A DNA stretch of 58,714 bases from Fimenecus sp036652055. Lineage in GTDB: Bacteria; Bacillota; Clostridia; Oscillospirales; Acutalibacteraceae. The position numbers were made by a program, and so were the translations under genes. The stretch spans positions 1-58,714 of the forward strand of contig JAVVWP010000009.1 of assembly GCA_036652055.1 (NCBI GenBank), written 5' to 3'. Below, in pieces: positions 35,431 to 43,836 of the stretch (position 1 is its first letter; each line of letters opens with the position of its first letter). The notes beneath the pieces are model-generated. The model did not search any database, had not been told where the DNA came from, and saw only the letters and a program-made list of their open reading frames with translations.

Positions 35431-37209
35431 CTATTTAAACAATGGACTATCAACGATTTCTACGCAATCTCTTTTACATTCTTCTAATTCTAAAATTACA
35501 ATCTCATTTTTTTCTTTAAGCCAAACTCCAGGCAAGTAGAGTCTGCGTTGAGGACCTACATTCCAGTATCTTCCTAAATTTATTCCATTTACAAACACAA
35601 AGCCTTTTGTAAAGCCCTCCATATTAACAAAACAATCATCATTTGACTTTGCCTGAAAGCTTCCCTTTAGATACAAAGGATACTGCCTTTTTGTGCCAAA
35701 TGAAATCTTATCTATTTGCTCAATTGGCAAGGTGTAAATGTCAAAATCATAGACTAACTGCTCGCCAATCATCACTTCTCCCAAGCCTTTTCTATCGTGT
35801 ATTCGTTTTGCAAAATTAATTCTTCCCATTCCTTCAACAAGAATATCAACTTCGATTTTACCGTTGAATGCTGGAACGGGGAATGTAAATCCCTCTATTT
35901 TTCTTTCGTGTTTTCTTTTCTGCTTTTTGCTTAGTGGCTCTGAACGGTCATACTTGCCAACAAATTTTTTGTTTACATAAACATATGCAATATCATGCAC
36001 ATCTTGTGCTGAGATAGAGGTGTCAGGATAGTTTCCGCTAATTTCTGTATGATACAAAATCATACCGTAATTTTGATTATAATGTTCCATATAATGCGGA
36101 ATATGGTCAGTGAAATGTTGAGAGATATTCTCAATATTTGAAAATAATCCTGCACTTTCGGTGAGTTTAACCGTTCCAATATTTTGCGTTTTAGGGCGTT
36201 CGGGCAGAGGCGGCGGCTCAACCGCCTGATGCGATGTTAGCAGCTCTCGAATAACATAATATTTTTTTGTATAATCTCCATATTCATTAAGCGGTGCGTC
36301 ATAATCATAACTTGTAGTTGTCGGCTGATAAATTTCTGAAAAATTTGCACCTGACATATAGCCAAAATTTGTACCACCGTGAAACATATATAAATTGAAA
36401 TTAGCATCGTTTTCAAAGAACTGATTAAACATTTTTGTAAATCTTTTCTTTACAGCTATGCCACCTGATTTGTGCGACTTTTCACGATAATGATCAAACC
36501 AACCACACCACATTTCTCCGCACATAAGCGGTTTATTAGGCTGATAAGTTTTAAGGTCATTAAGCCCATAATTTGGAAATCCGCCAAAATTTACAACCTT
36601 GAACTCATCATCTAAGCTTCCGCCTGAAAGATGATATTTACTCTCACCGTCTGATGTGAATAGTGTTATGTTAATTCCATTATCTCGAATTAAATCTCGC
36701 AAAAAGGCAAGATATTTTTTGTCACTACCATAGCTACCATATTCATTCTCTATCTGCATCATTATTATTGGCCCGCCATTTGTTTCCTGCAATGGAACGA
36801 GCCTTGGGAGTAAAACATCAAAATATTTTTTTACAAAACTAATATAAAGCTCGTTATAGCATCTAAGCTTTATGTTTTCATATTTTAACAGCCACGCTGG
36901 AAATCCGCCAAAATCCCACTCGGCACATATGTATGGACCTGGTCTGACAATGACATAAAGTCCAACCTTTTGTGCAGTTTTGATGAACTCCACGATATTG
37001 TTTTGACCTTCAAAATCGAACTCGCCCTCGTGTGGCTCATGCATATTCCACGCAACATATGTTTCAACTGTATTAAACCCTGCCGCTTTTAATTTTAGAA
37101 GGCGGTCTTCCCAATACTGATATGGAATTCTGAAATAGTGCATTGCTCCTGAATAAATGTTGATTTTTTTGCCATCTAAGAAAAATTCTCTTTCGTTTAT
37201 AGTAAGCAT
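35431..37209 (-). CDS. Glycoside hydrolase family 35 beta-galactosidase (second copy)
   Basis: A 592-residue GH35 enzyme, a diverged paralogue of the one at 11102-12868. The catalytic residues fall at the same numbers: acid/base E156 in IENEYGSYG and nucleophile E232 in CGEMWCGWFDHYR. Other shared blocks are RPGPYICAEWDFGGFP, MFHGGTNFGY and the C-terminal KGFVFVNGINLGRYWNVGP. The middle differs by a Lys/Arg-rich insert (SKKQKRKHERK). No signal peptide. The gene begins seven bases after the unknown 766-residue gene and is certainly co-transcribed with it, so the two likely act on the same glycan. Confidence 0.95.
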   Translation of the reverse strand: MLTINEREFFLDGKKINIYSGAMHYFRIPYQYWEDRLLKLKAAGFNTVETYVAWNMHEPHEGEFDFEGQNNIVEFIKTAQKVGLYVIVRPGPYICAEWDFGGFPAWLLKYENIKLRCYNELYISFVKKYFDVLLPRLVPLQETNGGPIIMMQIENEYGSYGSDKKYLAFLRDLIRDNGINITLFTSDGESKYHLSGGSLDDEFKVVNFGGFPNYGLNDLKTYQPNKPLMCGEMWCGWFDHYREKSHKSGGIAVKKRFTKMFNQFFENDANFNLYMFHGGTNFGYMSGANFSEIYQPTTTSYDYDAPLNEYGDYTKKYYVIRELLTSHQAVEPPPLPERPKTQNIGTVKLTESAGLFSNIENISQHFTDHIPHYMEHYNQNYGMILYHTEISGNYPDTSISAQDVHDIAYVYVNKKFVGKYDRSEPLSKKQKRKHERKIEGFTFPVPAFNGKIEVDILVEGMGRINFAKRIHDRKGLGEVMIGEQLVYDFDIYTLPIEQIDKISFGTKRQYPLYLKGSFQAKSNDDCFVNMEGFTKGFVFVNGINLGRYWNVGPQRRLYLPGVWLKEKNEIVILELEECKRDCVEIVDSPLFK

Positions 37210-37216
37210 ATCTTTA

Positions 37217-39517
37217 TTACCTTTCCAATTGTAATAATTTTGTTTTATGGGCTTTAATTTCTATCGCTTTAAACCTAATTTGCGACATATCATCTATCGG
37301 TATTTCTCGCTCGGTTTCATTTTCTATAAACAAGCGATATGTTGCGTCATAATCGGTTGGATTAGTCAGCGATAACACAAGTTCTTTATTTGTGAAGCTC
37401 TCTTTTTTACATTGAATATGGTCTAAAGCAAAGTAAAATCCTGTATCTTTTTGAATATAAACAGCAGGCACTTCAAGCTCTGTTAAAAGAACCGACACTT
37501 CAGGCCAGCAGGAACCTAACGGGATTTCTCCCACATTGTTTTTGCCCTCCCAATCTGACAAATTAACTCGTTCATTAATTCGACCGACCAAGTTGAATTT
37601 TTTATTATACAAATTATTAATTGGCACATTGCTCCTTTTCATAAATCGCATAAATTTAGCTGTTTTTTCATTCATTAGCTTTTGAAAAGGCACCATAAAA
37701 TCATTCCAAATATAGCTTGAATATATTGGATTATCCGGTGTGCTTACAAATTGAGTAATGTTATGAGAAATATCTCGGCAAAGGGATAAATACTTTTTAT
37801 CGCCAGTTGCACGATAAAGGCAAAAAAGTGATGCTCCCGAAAGTGTACAAATGCCAGGTGCTGCGTGCTTATTTTGAACGCTTGCCCAAACAGCACCAGT
37901 TGACGACACAAATCGCTTATAGAATTGTGTGTGTTTCTTATAATTATAATCGTATGCTACGCACCAGCTTGCACATATTGATGCAGTATCAACTGCGTAG
38001 TCTAACCATTTTTTATTGTGTGTTACAGCGTTCAAAACCACAAATGATTCTAATAATCCGAATGCGGATTCGCTGTCAGGACAGGCAAGTATTTCGCCAG
38101 GTCCACCGTTTGTATAGCCTTTTTTGACATAATTTTCATAATACACGTCAGCTAATTTTTCAGCAACAAGAATATAATCTTTATTATTAAAGTATTCGCC
38201 ACAAAGTGCTAATCCCGCTGAAGCTATGCCAGAGGAGGCTGAACCTGCCACATATAATGTAGCTAATTCAATATTTATAAATTGACCCATCTCGCCATTT
38301 TTGTTGTAAAAATTTAAAAAAGCATCTGCAAGAGATTTTAAACCATTTTCCCAAAGCTGTTTTACTTCTTCGCCATTTTTTCTTAAATATCGTATCTGTT
38401 TCACGATAAAATAAAGTGCATCTGCATTTTTTCTGCTCATTACAATATTTGAGTCCTGCGGATTTAAAAAGTTATCTCCATACACTTTGTTTTCGCAATA
38501 AACTCCATATAAAAATCCAGATGAATGCTGCAATTTTTCAAATATAAAGTCAAGCGTCTGCTTACTGCGTTCTTTTGTAAGCGGTGTGCCAATTATAACG
38601 CCAGGCAGCGTGTTTATTGCACCGCCTACCCAACCGGTTTGCCACTGCCGATAAATTCCAGAATTTGCTTCAGATGATTTGTAAAAGCCACCATCATCTA
38701 ACCAATTTCTTTCGTTATATTTTGTTTCAATTAAACTGCTTGCATATGACCACGGCACAGCATCAGGATGTTTTCTCTGCAAATTTTGCTCACAACGAAG
38801 CTGAAAAAACATATTTAAAAACTCATTTATGCTTTGGCATTCAAAGCTATATTCTCGAAAGCGAAATGTTATGCTATCCCCTTTTTTAAGGCTAACGCCA
38901 GCGTCATCTGACTTGAAATCTGTTTTGCACATCTGATATTTATATGTATCTCTAACGCAAGGGGCAGAAATTTCAAAGCGTGCTTTATTACAATCATTGT
39001 CTTGTGAAATGGTTATTCCAAAATCGCCGAGGCTATTTTTTTGGCCGAAAAACAAAAGCCAGCCTTGCTTTTTTTCTTTGGAAAAATATCCAACACACGG
39101 TACAGAAAGGTCTCCGACGCTAAGCTGTACAACGCTGCTACCGTCCTTTTTTAGCCTTGGAACATCGGAAATAATTGTTTCGTTTGCACATAGCTTTCTT
39201 TCCTCCTCGCTAAGCATAGGCGGATATTCTTTTTTTAAACTACGAAAACAGTTGCCATTATATAAAGCCGCAGGTGCAAAAATATAGTTTGATTTGTTCC
39301 ATTCTTCATTTTCAAAAATCAGGCTAATACCTGCCTTTTGACGAACAGTTTTGCGTACTGAAAACACAGCTTCATAGCTTCGTTCGCGTGAACTATTTTC
39401 TCGACAAAAAGATGACAGGTAAACTTCCTTAGAACCATTCCCCTCTTTTAGTTCAAAATATGCTTCTTCTATTTTTTTAGACTTACTATATTTATTTAGT
39501 GAAAAAAGCTTTTTCAT
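37217..39517 (-). CDS. Large uncharacterised protein, candidate glycan-active enzyme
   Basis: Not recognised. It is 766 residues long with no signal peptide, from ATG 39517 behind GGAGG (an upstream ATG at 39529 overlaps that site). Residues about 1-240 look beta-rich. From about 260 to 640 there are repeated helical segments with aromatic and acidic clusters (WQTGWVGGAINTLPGV, GGPGEILACPDSESAFGLLE, DTASICASWCVAYDY), reminiscent of (alpha/alpha)6-barrel glycosidases and lyases. The C-terminal part (about 680-766) again looks like a beta-sandwich. Its seven-base linkage to a GH35 gene suggests a cooperating glycoside hydrolase or epimerase. The catalytic acids cannot be named. A copy of the LacI-type operator lies inside its 5' end. 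Confidence 0.8.
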   Translation of the reverse strand: MKKLFSLNKYSKSKKIEEAYFELKEGNGSKEVYLSSFCRENSSRERSYEAVFSVRKTVRQKAGISLIFENEEWNKSNYIFAPAALYNGNCFRSLKKEYPPMLSEEERKLCANETIISDVPRLKKDGSSVVQLSVGDLSVPCVGYFSKEKKQGWLLFFGQKNSLGDFGITISQDNDCNKARFEISAPCVRDTYKYQMCKTDFKSDDAGVSLKKGDSITFRFREYSFECQSINEFLNMFFQLRCEQNLQRKHPDAVPWSYASSLIETKYNERNWLDDGGFYKSSEANSGIYRQWQTGWVGGAINTLPGVIIGTPLTKERSKQTLDFIFEKLQHSSGFLYGVYCENKVYGDNFLNPQDSNIVMSRKNADALYFIVKQIRYLRKNGEEVKQLWENGLKSLADAFLNFYNKNGEMGQFINIELATLYVAGSASSGIASAGLALCGEYFNNKDYILVAEKLADVYYENYVKKGYTNGGPGEILACPDSESAFGLLESFVVLNAVTHNKKWLDYAVDTASICASWCVAYDYNYKKHTQFYKRFVSSTGAVWASVQNKHAAPGICTLSGASLFCLYRATGDKKYLSLCRDISHNITQFVSTPDNPIYSSYIWNDFMVPFQKLMNEKTAKFMRFMKRSNVPINNLYNKKFNLVGRINERVNLSDWEGKNNVGEIPLGSCWPEVSVLLTELEVPAVYIQKDTGFYFALDHIQCKKESFTNKELVLSLTNPTDYDATYRLFIENETEREIPIDDMSQIRFKAIEIKAHKTKLLQLER
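39383..39394. promoter_or_regulatory. Intragenic copy of the putative LacI operator
   Basis: GTTCGCGTGAAC, identical over all 12 bases to the operator-like palindrome at 33146-33157. It lies about 120 bases inside the 766-residue gene. It could act as a roadblock or second operator site, or it may be a coincidence of coding sequence. Confidence 0.4.
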
Positions 39518-39584
39518 TTTTGCCTCCATATGTTTTTTATTTTTATCATTTGGCTAAATTGCCTTGATTTTATATTTATAATGT

Positions 39585-39613
39585 ATTGTCGCATATTTTA
39601 ATCTTATTTGCAA
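39585..39613 (-). promoter_or_regulatory. Candidate promoter of the unknown gene-GH35 pair
   Basis: On the minus strand: -35 TTGCAA (39608-39613), 17-base spacer, -10 GACAAT (39585-39590) with an extended TGC. It is the best match upstream of the operon, and moderate only. Confidence 0.45.
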
Positions 39614-39657
39614 TACCTATGGCATAATTTTGCTCGAGTTTTGGAAAATTGGAGTTT

Positions 39658-39851
39658 GAATGCCAGCTTGCCTTTAGAGGCAAGCGTTGGAGTTGCTCTG
39701 TTTTTCTTGTATCTTTTTTGTTCCCTCCTTCAGGCATTTGCGAATGCCAGCTCCCTCCAGAGGAGCGTTGGGGTTGCTCTGTTTTTACTTGTATCTTTTT
39801 TGCTCCCTCCTTCAGGCATTTGCGAATGCCAGCTTCCTCCAGAGGAAGCGT
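39658..39851. repeat. Dispersed intergenic repeat, tandem 81-bp units
   Basis: About 2.4 units with an 81-bp period fill most of the 480-base gap between the 766-residue gene and lysS. Each unit has a pyrimidine-rich lead, a hairpin GGCATT-TGCG-AATGCC (first at 39733-39748) and a second hairpin. The second hairpin changes arms between units: GCTTGCCT/AGGCAAGC (39666-39685) and GCTTCCTC/GAGGAAGC (39832-39849). Short open frames across it are by-products of the repeat. Confidence 0.85.
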
Positions 39852-39898
39852 AGGATGGTTCTCAGAAGGAGTGGAAAAGTTCCATTTGAGGAAATAGT

Positions 39899-39932
39899 AA
39901 GACCTTGAAAGATGTTACTCTCTCAAGGTCTT
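39899..39932. terminator. Hairpin at the end of the lysS transcript
   Basis: Ten-bp stem AAGACCTTGA (39899-39908) with TCAAGGTCTT (39923-39932). The T-run is better on the plus strand than on the minus strand, where lysS ends. Termination of lysS is likely but not certain. Confidence 0.55.
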
Positions 39933-39997
39933 TAAATCTAAAATTATAAGATTTTGAAGTTTTATAAACTCCGCAAATGTGCATAAACAATCGGTTT

Positions 39998-41515
39998 TTA
40001 GTCGTTCTTTGACGGCAGGGACTTCATTGTTGGGAAAAGGAGAACATCACGAATTGCCGAAGAATCAGTAAGCAACATAACCATACGGTCTATTCCAAAA
40101 CCAATACCGCCTGTTGGTGGCATACCAAGCTCAAGAGCATATAGGAAATCTTCGTCAGTATGGTTTGCCTCTTCATCGCCAAGAGCCGCTAATTCTTCTT
40201 GTGCTTTAAACCTTTCACGCTGATCGATTGGATCATTAAGTTCTGAATAAGCATTTGCCATTTCCCAGCCATTCATAAAGAACTCAAAGCGTTCAACATA
40301 ATCTGGATTTTCCTTCTTTTTCTTTGTGAGTGGAGAAATTTCAATTGGATGATCCATAACAAAGGTTGGCTGAATGAGATGCTCTTCTACAAATTCTTCA
40401 AAGAAAAGGTTGAGAATATCGCCTTTTTTGTGATGGTCTTCAACTTCTATATGCTTTTCTTTTGCGATTTCTCTTGCCTTATCAAGTGTTTCTATTTCAT
40501 TAAAATCAACATCTGCATATTTTTTAACTGCATCAAGCATTGTAATTCTTTCAAATGGTTTGCCTAAATCCATTTCAATTCCATTATAAGTGATTTTAGT
40601 TGTTCCAAGCACTTCGTTTGCAACAAAGCGATAAAGGTTTTCAGTTAAATCCATCATACCGTTATAATCGGTATATGCTTGATAGAGTTCCATAAGAGTA
40701 AATTCAGGATTGTGCCTTGTGTCAAGCCCTTCATTACGGAATACTCTGCCGATTTCATAAACTCTTTCCATTCCACCAACTATAAGCCTTTTAAGATAAA
40801 GCTCAAGTGAAATACGAAGTTTAACATCTTCATCAAGTGCGTTAAAATGGGTTGAAAACGGTCTTGCTGCCGCTCCGCCTGCATTTGAAACAAGCATTGG
40901 AGTTTCAACCTCCATAAATCCCATTCCATCAAGATAACGACGAACCGTGCTAATTATCTTTGAACGGTTTATAAATGTTTCTTTAACTTCACTATTCATT
41001 ATAAGGTCTATATATCTTTGGCGGTATCTTGTGTCAGTGTCTTTAAGCCCGTGAAATTTTTCAGGCATAATCTGTAAGCTTTTTGCAAGCAAGGTTACTT
41101 CTGAAGCGTGAATTGAAATTTCTTCGGTTTTTGTTTTGAATACTTCGCCTTTAAGACCTATAATATCGCCAATGTCCATTTTCTTAAATGCTTTATATTC
41201 TTCTTCGCCAATACTATCCCTTGCAACATAAGATTGAATGTTTCCGTTTAAATCCTGTAAATTGCAAAAAGAAGCTTTGCCCATTACTCGCTTTGACATA
41301 AGCCTACCTGCGAGTGTAACTGATTTACCCTCAAGGCTCTCAAAGTTTGCCTTTACATCAGCACTATGATGTGTTACATCGTATTTTGTGATTTCAAACG
41401 GATCAATGCCATTTGCCTGCATTTCCTCAAGCTTGTCAATTCGGATTTGCCTTAATGCACTAATGTCCTGCTCAACTTCTTGAGAGTTTTTATTGTTTGT
41501 ATTTTCTTGTGACAT
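39998..41515 (-). CDS. lysS: Lysyl-tRNA synthetase, class II
   Basis: A 505-residue class II lysyl-tRNA synthetase that charges tRNA-Lys with lysine. It has an N-terminal OB-fold anticodon-binding domain (about 55-155) and a catalytic domain with motif 2 (YEIGRVFRNEGLDTRHNPEF) and motif 3 (GIGFGIDRMVMLL) near the C terminus. An in-frame GTG at 41524 exists, but the AGGAAG site is spaced for ATG 41515. It follows greA by about 70 bases, with a hairpin between them. No T-box or lysine-riboswitch-like leader was seen. Confidence 0.97.
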   Translation of the reverse strand: MSQENTNNKNSQEVEQDISALRQIRIDKLEEMQANGIDPFEITKYDVTHHSADVKANFESLEGKSVTLAGRLMSKRVMGKASFCNLQDLNGNIQSYVARDSIGEEEYKAFKKMDIGDIIGLKGEVFKTKTEEISIHASEVTLLAKSLQIMPEKFHGLKDTDTRYRQRYIDLIMNSEVKETFINRSKIISTVRRYLDGMGFMEVETPMLVSNAGGAAARPFSTHFNALDEDVKLRISLELYLKRLIVGGMERVYEIGRVFRNEGLDTRHNPEFTLMELYQAYTDYNGMMDLTENLYRFVANEVLGTTKITYNGIEMDLGKPFERITMLDAVKKYADVDFNEIETLDKAREIAKEKHIEVEDHHKKGDILNLFFEEFVEEHLIQPTFVMDHPIEISPLTKKKKENPDYVERFEFFMNGWEMANAYSELNDPIDQRERFKAQEELAALGDEEANHTDEDFLYALELGMPPTGGIGFGIDRMVMLLTDSSAIRDVLLFPTMKSLPSKND

Positions 41516-41543
41516 TATTTTCACTTCCTATGTTAAAGTAAAC

Positions 41544-41571
41544 ACGGTAATGCAAAAAATCACATTACCGT
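41544..41571. terminator. Hairpin between greA and lysS
   Basis: Nine-bp stem ACGGTAATG (41544-41552) with CATTACCGT (41563-41571). On the minus strand the following T-run is broken (GTTTACTTT), so it may be a partial terminator or processing site. No separate lysS promoter was seen. Confidence 0.5.
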
Positions 41572-41582
41572 AAGTTTTTTTA

Positions 41583-42053
41583 TTATTTTGAAATTTCTAC
41601 AATCTTAAATATTAAAGTTCCTACTGGCGCATCAACTTGAACTTTTTCGCCAAGCTTATGACCTAAAAGGGCTTTACCTAAAGGTGATTCGTCAGAAATT
41701 TTACCTTCATTAGGATTTGCTTGAGCAAAACCAACGATTTTGTATTCTGATTTTTGCTTTTTTGCATTTGAGATTGTAACCTTTGAACCTATGTGAACAA
41801 CTTCGGTTCCCAGAGAGTCCTCATCGAAAACCTTAACATTTTTAAGCATATTATCAATTTCATTGATACGAGCTTCAAGCTTTGCTTGGTCGCTCATTGC
41901 TTCATCATATTCAGCGTTTTCGGAAAGGTCGCCAAAGCTTCTTGCAACTTTAATTTTTTCAGCAGCATCTTTTCTGCCAACAGTTTTTAACTCCTCAAGC
42001 TCATCTTGCAGTTCTTTTAAGCCTTCAGCTGTCAGTAATGTTTCCTGTGACAT
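41583..42053 (-). CDS. greA: Transcription elongation factor GreA
   Basis: A 156-residue GreA that enters the RNA polymerase secondary channel and stimulates transcript cleavage in backtracked complexes. An N-terminal coiled-coil hairpin (about 1-75) carries the acidic tip region with the conserved ARSFGDLSENAEYDEA sequence, and a C-terminal FKBP-like domain ends in LIFKIVEISK. The length is normal. It is the first gene of the greA-lysS unit with a consensus promoter. The AAGGAG site is about 12 bases from the ATG, rather long. Confidence 0.97.
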   Translation of the reverse strand: MSQETLLTAEGLKELQDELEELKTVGRKDAAEKIKVARSFGDLSENAEYDEAMSDQAKLEARINEIDNMLKNVKVFDEDSLGTEVVHIGSKVTISNAKKQKSEYKIVGFAQANPNEGKISDESPLGKALLGHKLGEKVQVDAPVGTLIFKIVEISK

Positions 42054-42097
42054 AGTATTTAAAAACTCCTTTCAGTTTTTGATTTACACAAATAGCT

Positions 42098-42126
42098 ATT
42101 ATAAGGTATAAAGCATAAATTGTCAA
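42098..42126 (-). promoter_or_regulatory. Consensus sigma-A promoter of greA-lysS
   Basis: On the minus strand: -35 TTGACA (42121-42126), 17-base spacer, -10 TATAAT (42098-42103). Both hexamers match the consensus exactly, which suggests strong constitutive expression. Confidence 0.88.
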
Positions 42127-42141
42127 TACACCTGTTATCGT

Positions 42142-42360
42142 TTATAGGCTAAAGTCGTCCTTTGAAAACTCTGATAATTTTGGGGGCTTTCTTGGGGTTC
42201 TTTTAAGCACATCATATTTGAATTTTTTACAGCAATAATCATTATCAACTATTCCCTTTTTAGTACATAACATTGTATTGCCATCAGGTGATTTCCTTGC
42301 ATTCATACAATATTCGCATTTTGGAGAAATATCTTTTTTGTTTAAAAGCGTTTTACCCAT
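42142..42360 (-). CDS. Small Cys-rich protein, possible zinc ribbon
   Basis: Not recognised by name. It has 72 residues. Five cysteines (CEYC at 15-18, one at 32 and a CC pair at 43-44) are followed by a basic, proline-rich tail (KRTPRKPPKLSEF). The spacing suggests a small metal-binding fold. It has a good GGGGAG ribosome site and lies 33 bases after ylbJ on the same strand, so it may be co-transcribed with that sporulation gene. Function unknown. Confidence 0.75.
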   Translation of the reverse strand: MGKTLLNKKDISPKCEYCMNARKSPDGNTMLCTKKGIVDNDYCCKKFKYDVLKRTPRKPPKLSEFSKDDFSL

Positions 42361-42393
42361 ATAAACTCCCCATTAATATTTGATTATATGATT

Positions 42394-43461
42394 TTAACAC
42401 ACTTTTTTGTCAGTATCAACCTGAAAGATTAAAATTGCACTCATTATAAGAAGCACAGCAGCAGCTGGGGCGGACACTGAAAATGCAGTTGGTATAATAT
42501 TTGAAGAAGTCGCAAAGGTTTGAACTTCACAGGGAAACACCTTTAAAAGCTGCATACATACAATTGCTGAAATTCCTGCCGAGATACATCTTGCAGTATA
42601 AAAATATTTAAGCTTTAGCCCTGAAGTTCTAATAAATGAAAAGACTTGACAATGAACACAAATTCCGCCAAACGATAGAATTGCACAAACTGCTGGAAGT
42701 GGCAAAATCTTAGCCGCTGCGGCAACTCCGTTTGTTACCTCTAAAATACATTTTATGCTTACAGACATTGTGGAATTTGCAAATATTGTTCCGACGAGTG
42801 AACAAATTGATGCGAAAATCAAAACCCACGAACAAATCATCAGCATTGTTTGACCTGAGTCGGCAACCGAATTTACAAAGGCTGTTATTGGACTTTTTAT
42901 TGCTAATTTTTCTTTTTTCTTATCTAAAATCAATGTTTTATCATCTAACACGATAGTAAGCACGCCCAAAATTAGCGATGAAATGACATTAGAAAAATAT
43001 AATATAGCCCCTGCCTTTGTGCTACCGAGCATAATTGTTCCAACTGAACCGATAACAAACGCTGGCCCTGCATTAAGGCAAAAGATATTCATTCGCTGTG
43101 CTTGATTTATTGTTATTTTTCCCTCTTTTAAAAGCTCTGCTGTCATTTTTGCTCCTATTGGATAGCCTCCGACAAACGACATTATTATTGCTCCTGCACT
43201 TTCGCCTGGAAGTCTAAATGCAAAGCGTGTCAGCGGATTGAAAAGCTTTCCTAAAAGATCTGACATTCCCGATTTTATTATGAAAGAAGATATAATCATA
43301 AACGGAAAAAGTGAGGGTATAACTATCTCTGCACAAAGTGAAATGCTCTGCCTTACTGCAAGAGCGGAAATTGTCGGCTCTATAAATAAAAATACGCACA
43401 TCACTATTATGATGCCCGTAGGCACAAAATATTTTAAAAACTTTTTTGCCAATACATCCAT
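42394..43461 (-). CDS. ylbJ: Sporulation integral membrane protein YlbJ-like
   Basis: A 355-residue protein with about eight to ten helices of the nucleoside-recognition (Gate) domain family, matching YlbJ. In Bacillus YlbJ is made in the mother cell under sigma-E and is needed for proper spore cortex formation. Typical stretches are IPSLFPFMIISSFIIKSGM, FVGGYPIGAKMTAEL and NAGPAFVIGSVGTIMLGS. It is divergent from yqfC, another sigma-E-type gene, across an 80-base gap with a palindrome. The ribosome site (GAAAGGGA) is very close to the ATG. Confidence 0.88.
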   Translation of the reverse strand: MDVLAKKFLKYFVPTGIIIVMCVFLFIEPTISALAVRQSISLCAEIVIPSLFPFMIISSFIIKSGMSDLLGKLFNPLTRFAFRLPGESAGAIIMSFVGGYPIGAKMTAELLKEGKITINQAQRMNIFCLNAGPAFVIGSVGTIMLGSTKAGAILYFSNVISSLILGVLTIVLDDKTLILDKKKEKLAIKSPITAFVNSVADSGQTMLMICSWVLIFASICSLVGTIFANSTMSVSIKCILEVTNGVAAAAKILPLPAVCAILSFGGICVHCQVFSFIRTSGLKLKYFYTARCISAGISAIVCMQLLKVFPCEVQTFATSSNIIPTAFSVSAPAAAVLLIMSAILIFQVDTDKKVC

Positions 43462-43498
43462 TCCCTTTCATAGAAATTAGATTTCTTTGTTATCAACT

Positions 43499-43516
43499 TA
43501 TATGCAATCGCATATA
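43499..43516. promoter_or_regulatory. Palindrome in the ylbJ/yqfC divergent region
   Basis: TATATGC-AATC-GCATATA, seven-bp perfect arms, with a sigma-E-like -10 (CATATAAAT, 43511-43519) on the yqfC side. No convincing -35 was found, so promoter assignment is tentative. Confidence 0.35.
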
Positions 43517-43541
43517 AATCTATGAAAGAGTGGTGAAAAAA

Positions 43542-43820
43542 ATGGCTCACAAAGGCAGGGCAAAAAATGAAGGCAATCCTAAAAAAGACGCTATTAAAAA
43601 TGTATTAAAACCTATCGGTCCACACATTGAAGCTAACGGTAACAAGGAATTTATTGTTGAGGGCTGTAAGGGTATTTTAGAATATGAAGAAAATGTTATT
43701 AAAATTAATGCAGGCAGTATTGTAATTTCATTTTTAGGCAGCGATATGGAAATTAAAAATTATTGTGACGACGAAACAGTTATTGTCGGAAATATTGTAT
43801 CAATTGAATTCACATCATAG
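43542..43820 (+). CDS. yqfC: Sporulation protein YqfC (YabP/YqfC family)
   Basis: A 92-residue member of the YabP/YqfC family, with the typical sequence EFIVEGCKGILEYEENVIKI followed by IVISFLGSDMEI. It is made during sporulation in related species. Its exact role is unknown, but the family is linked to spore coat and envelope assembly. Two in-frame GTG codons precede ATG 43542, and the GGTG there looks like the ribosome site, so the ATG is preferred. yqfD follows after 16 bases, the conserved arrangement. Confidence 0.88.
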   Translation: MAHKGRAKNEGNPKKDAIKNVLKPIGPHIEANGNKEFIVEGCKGILEYEENVIKINAGSIVISFLGSDMEIKNYCDDETVIVGNIVSIEFTS

Positions 43821-43836
43821 GGAAGGAAAGTTACAA

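Noticed and set aside
39608..39908. Overlapping plus-strand frames of 73-82 residues before lysS
   Set aside because: They come from the 81-bp tandem repeat read in three frames. There is no ribosome site and composition is repetitive.
41516..41582. Possible T-box or lysine riboswitch before lysS
   Set aside because: The gap is about 70 bases with one simple hairpin. There is no T-box sequence and no room for either element.
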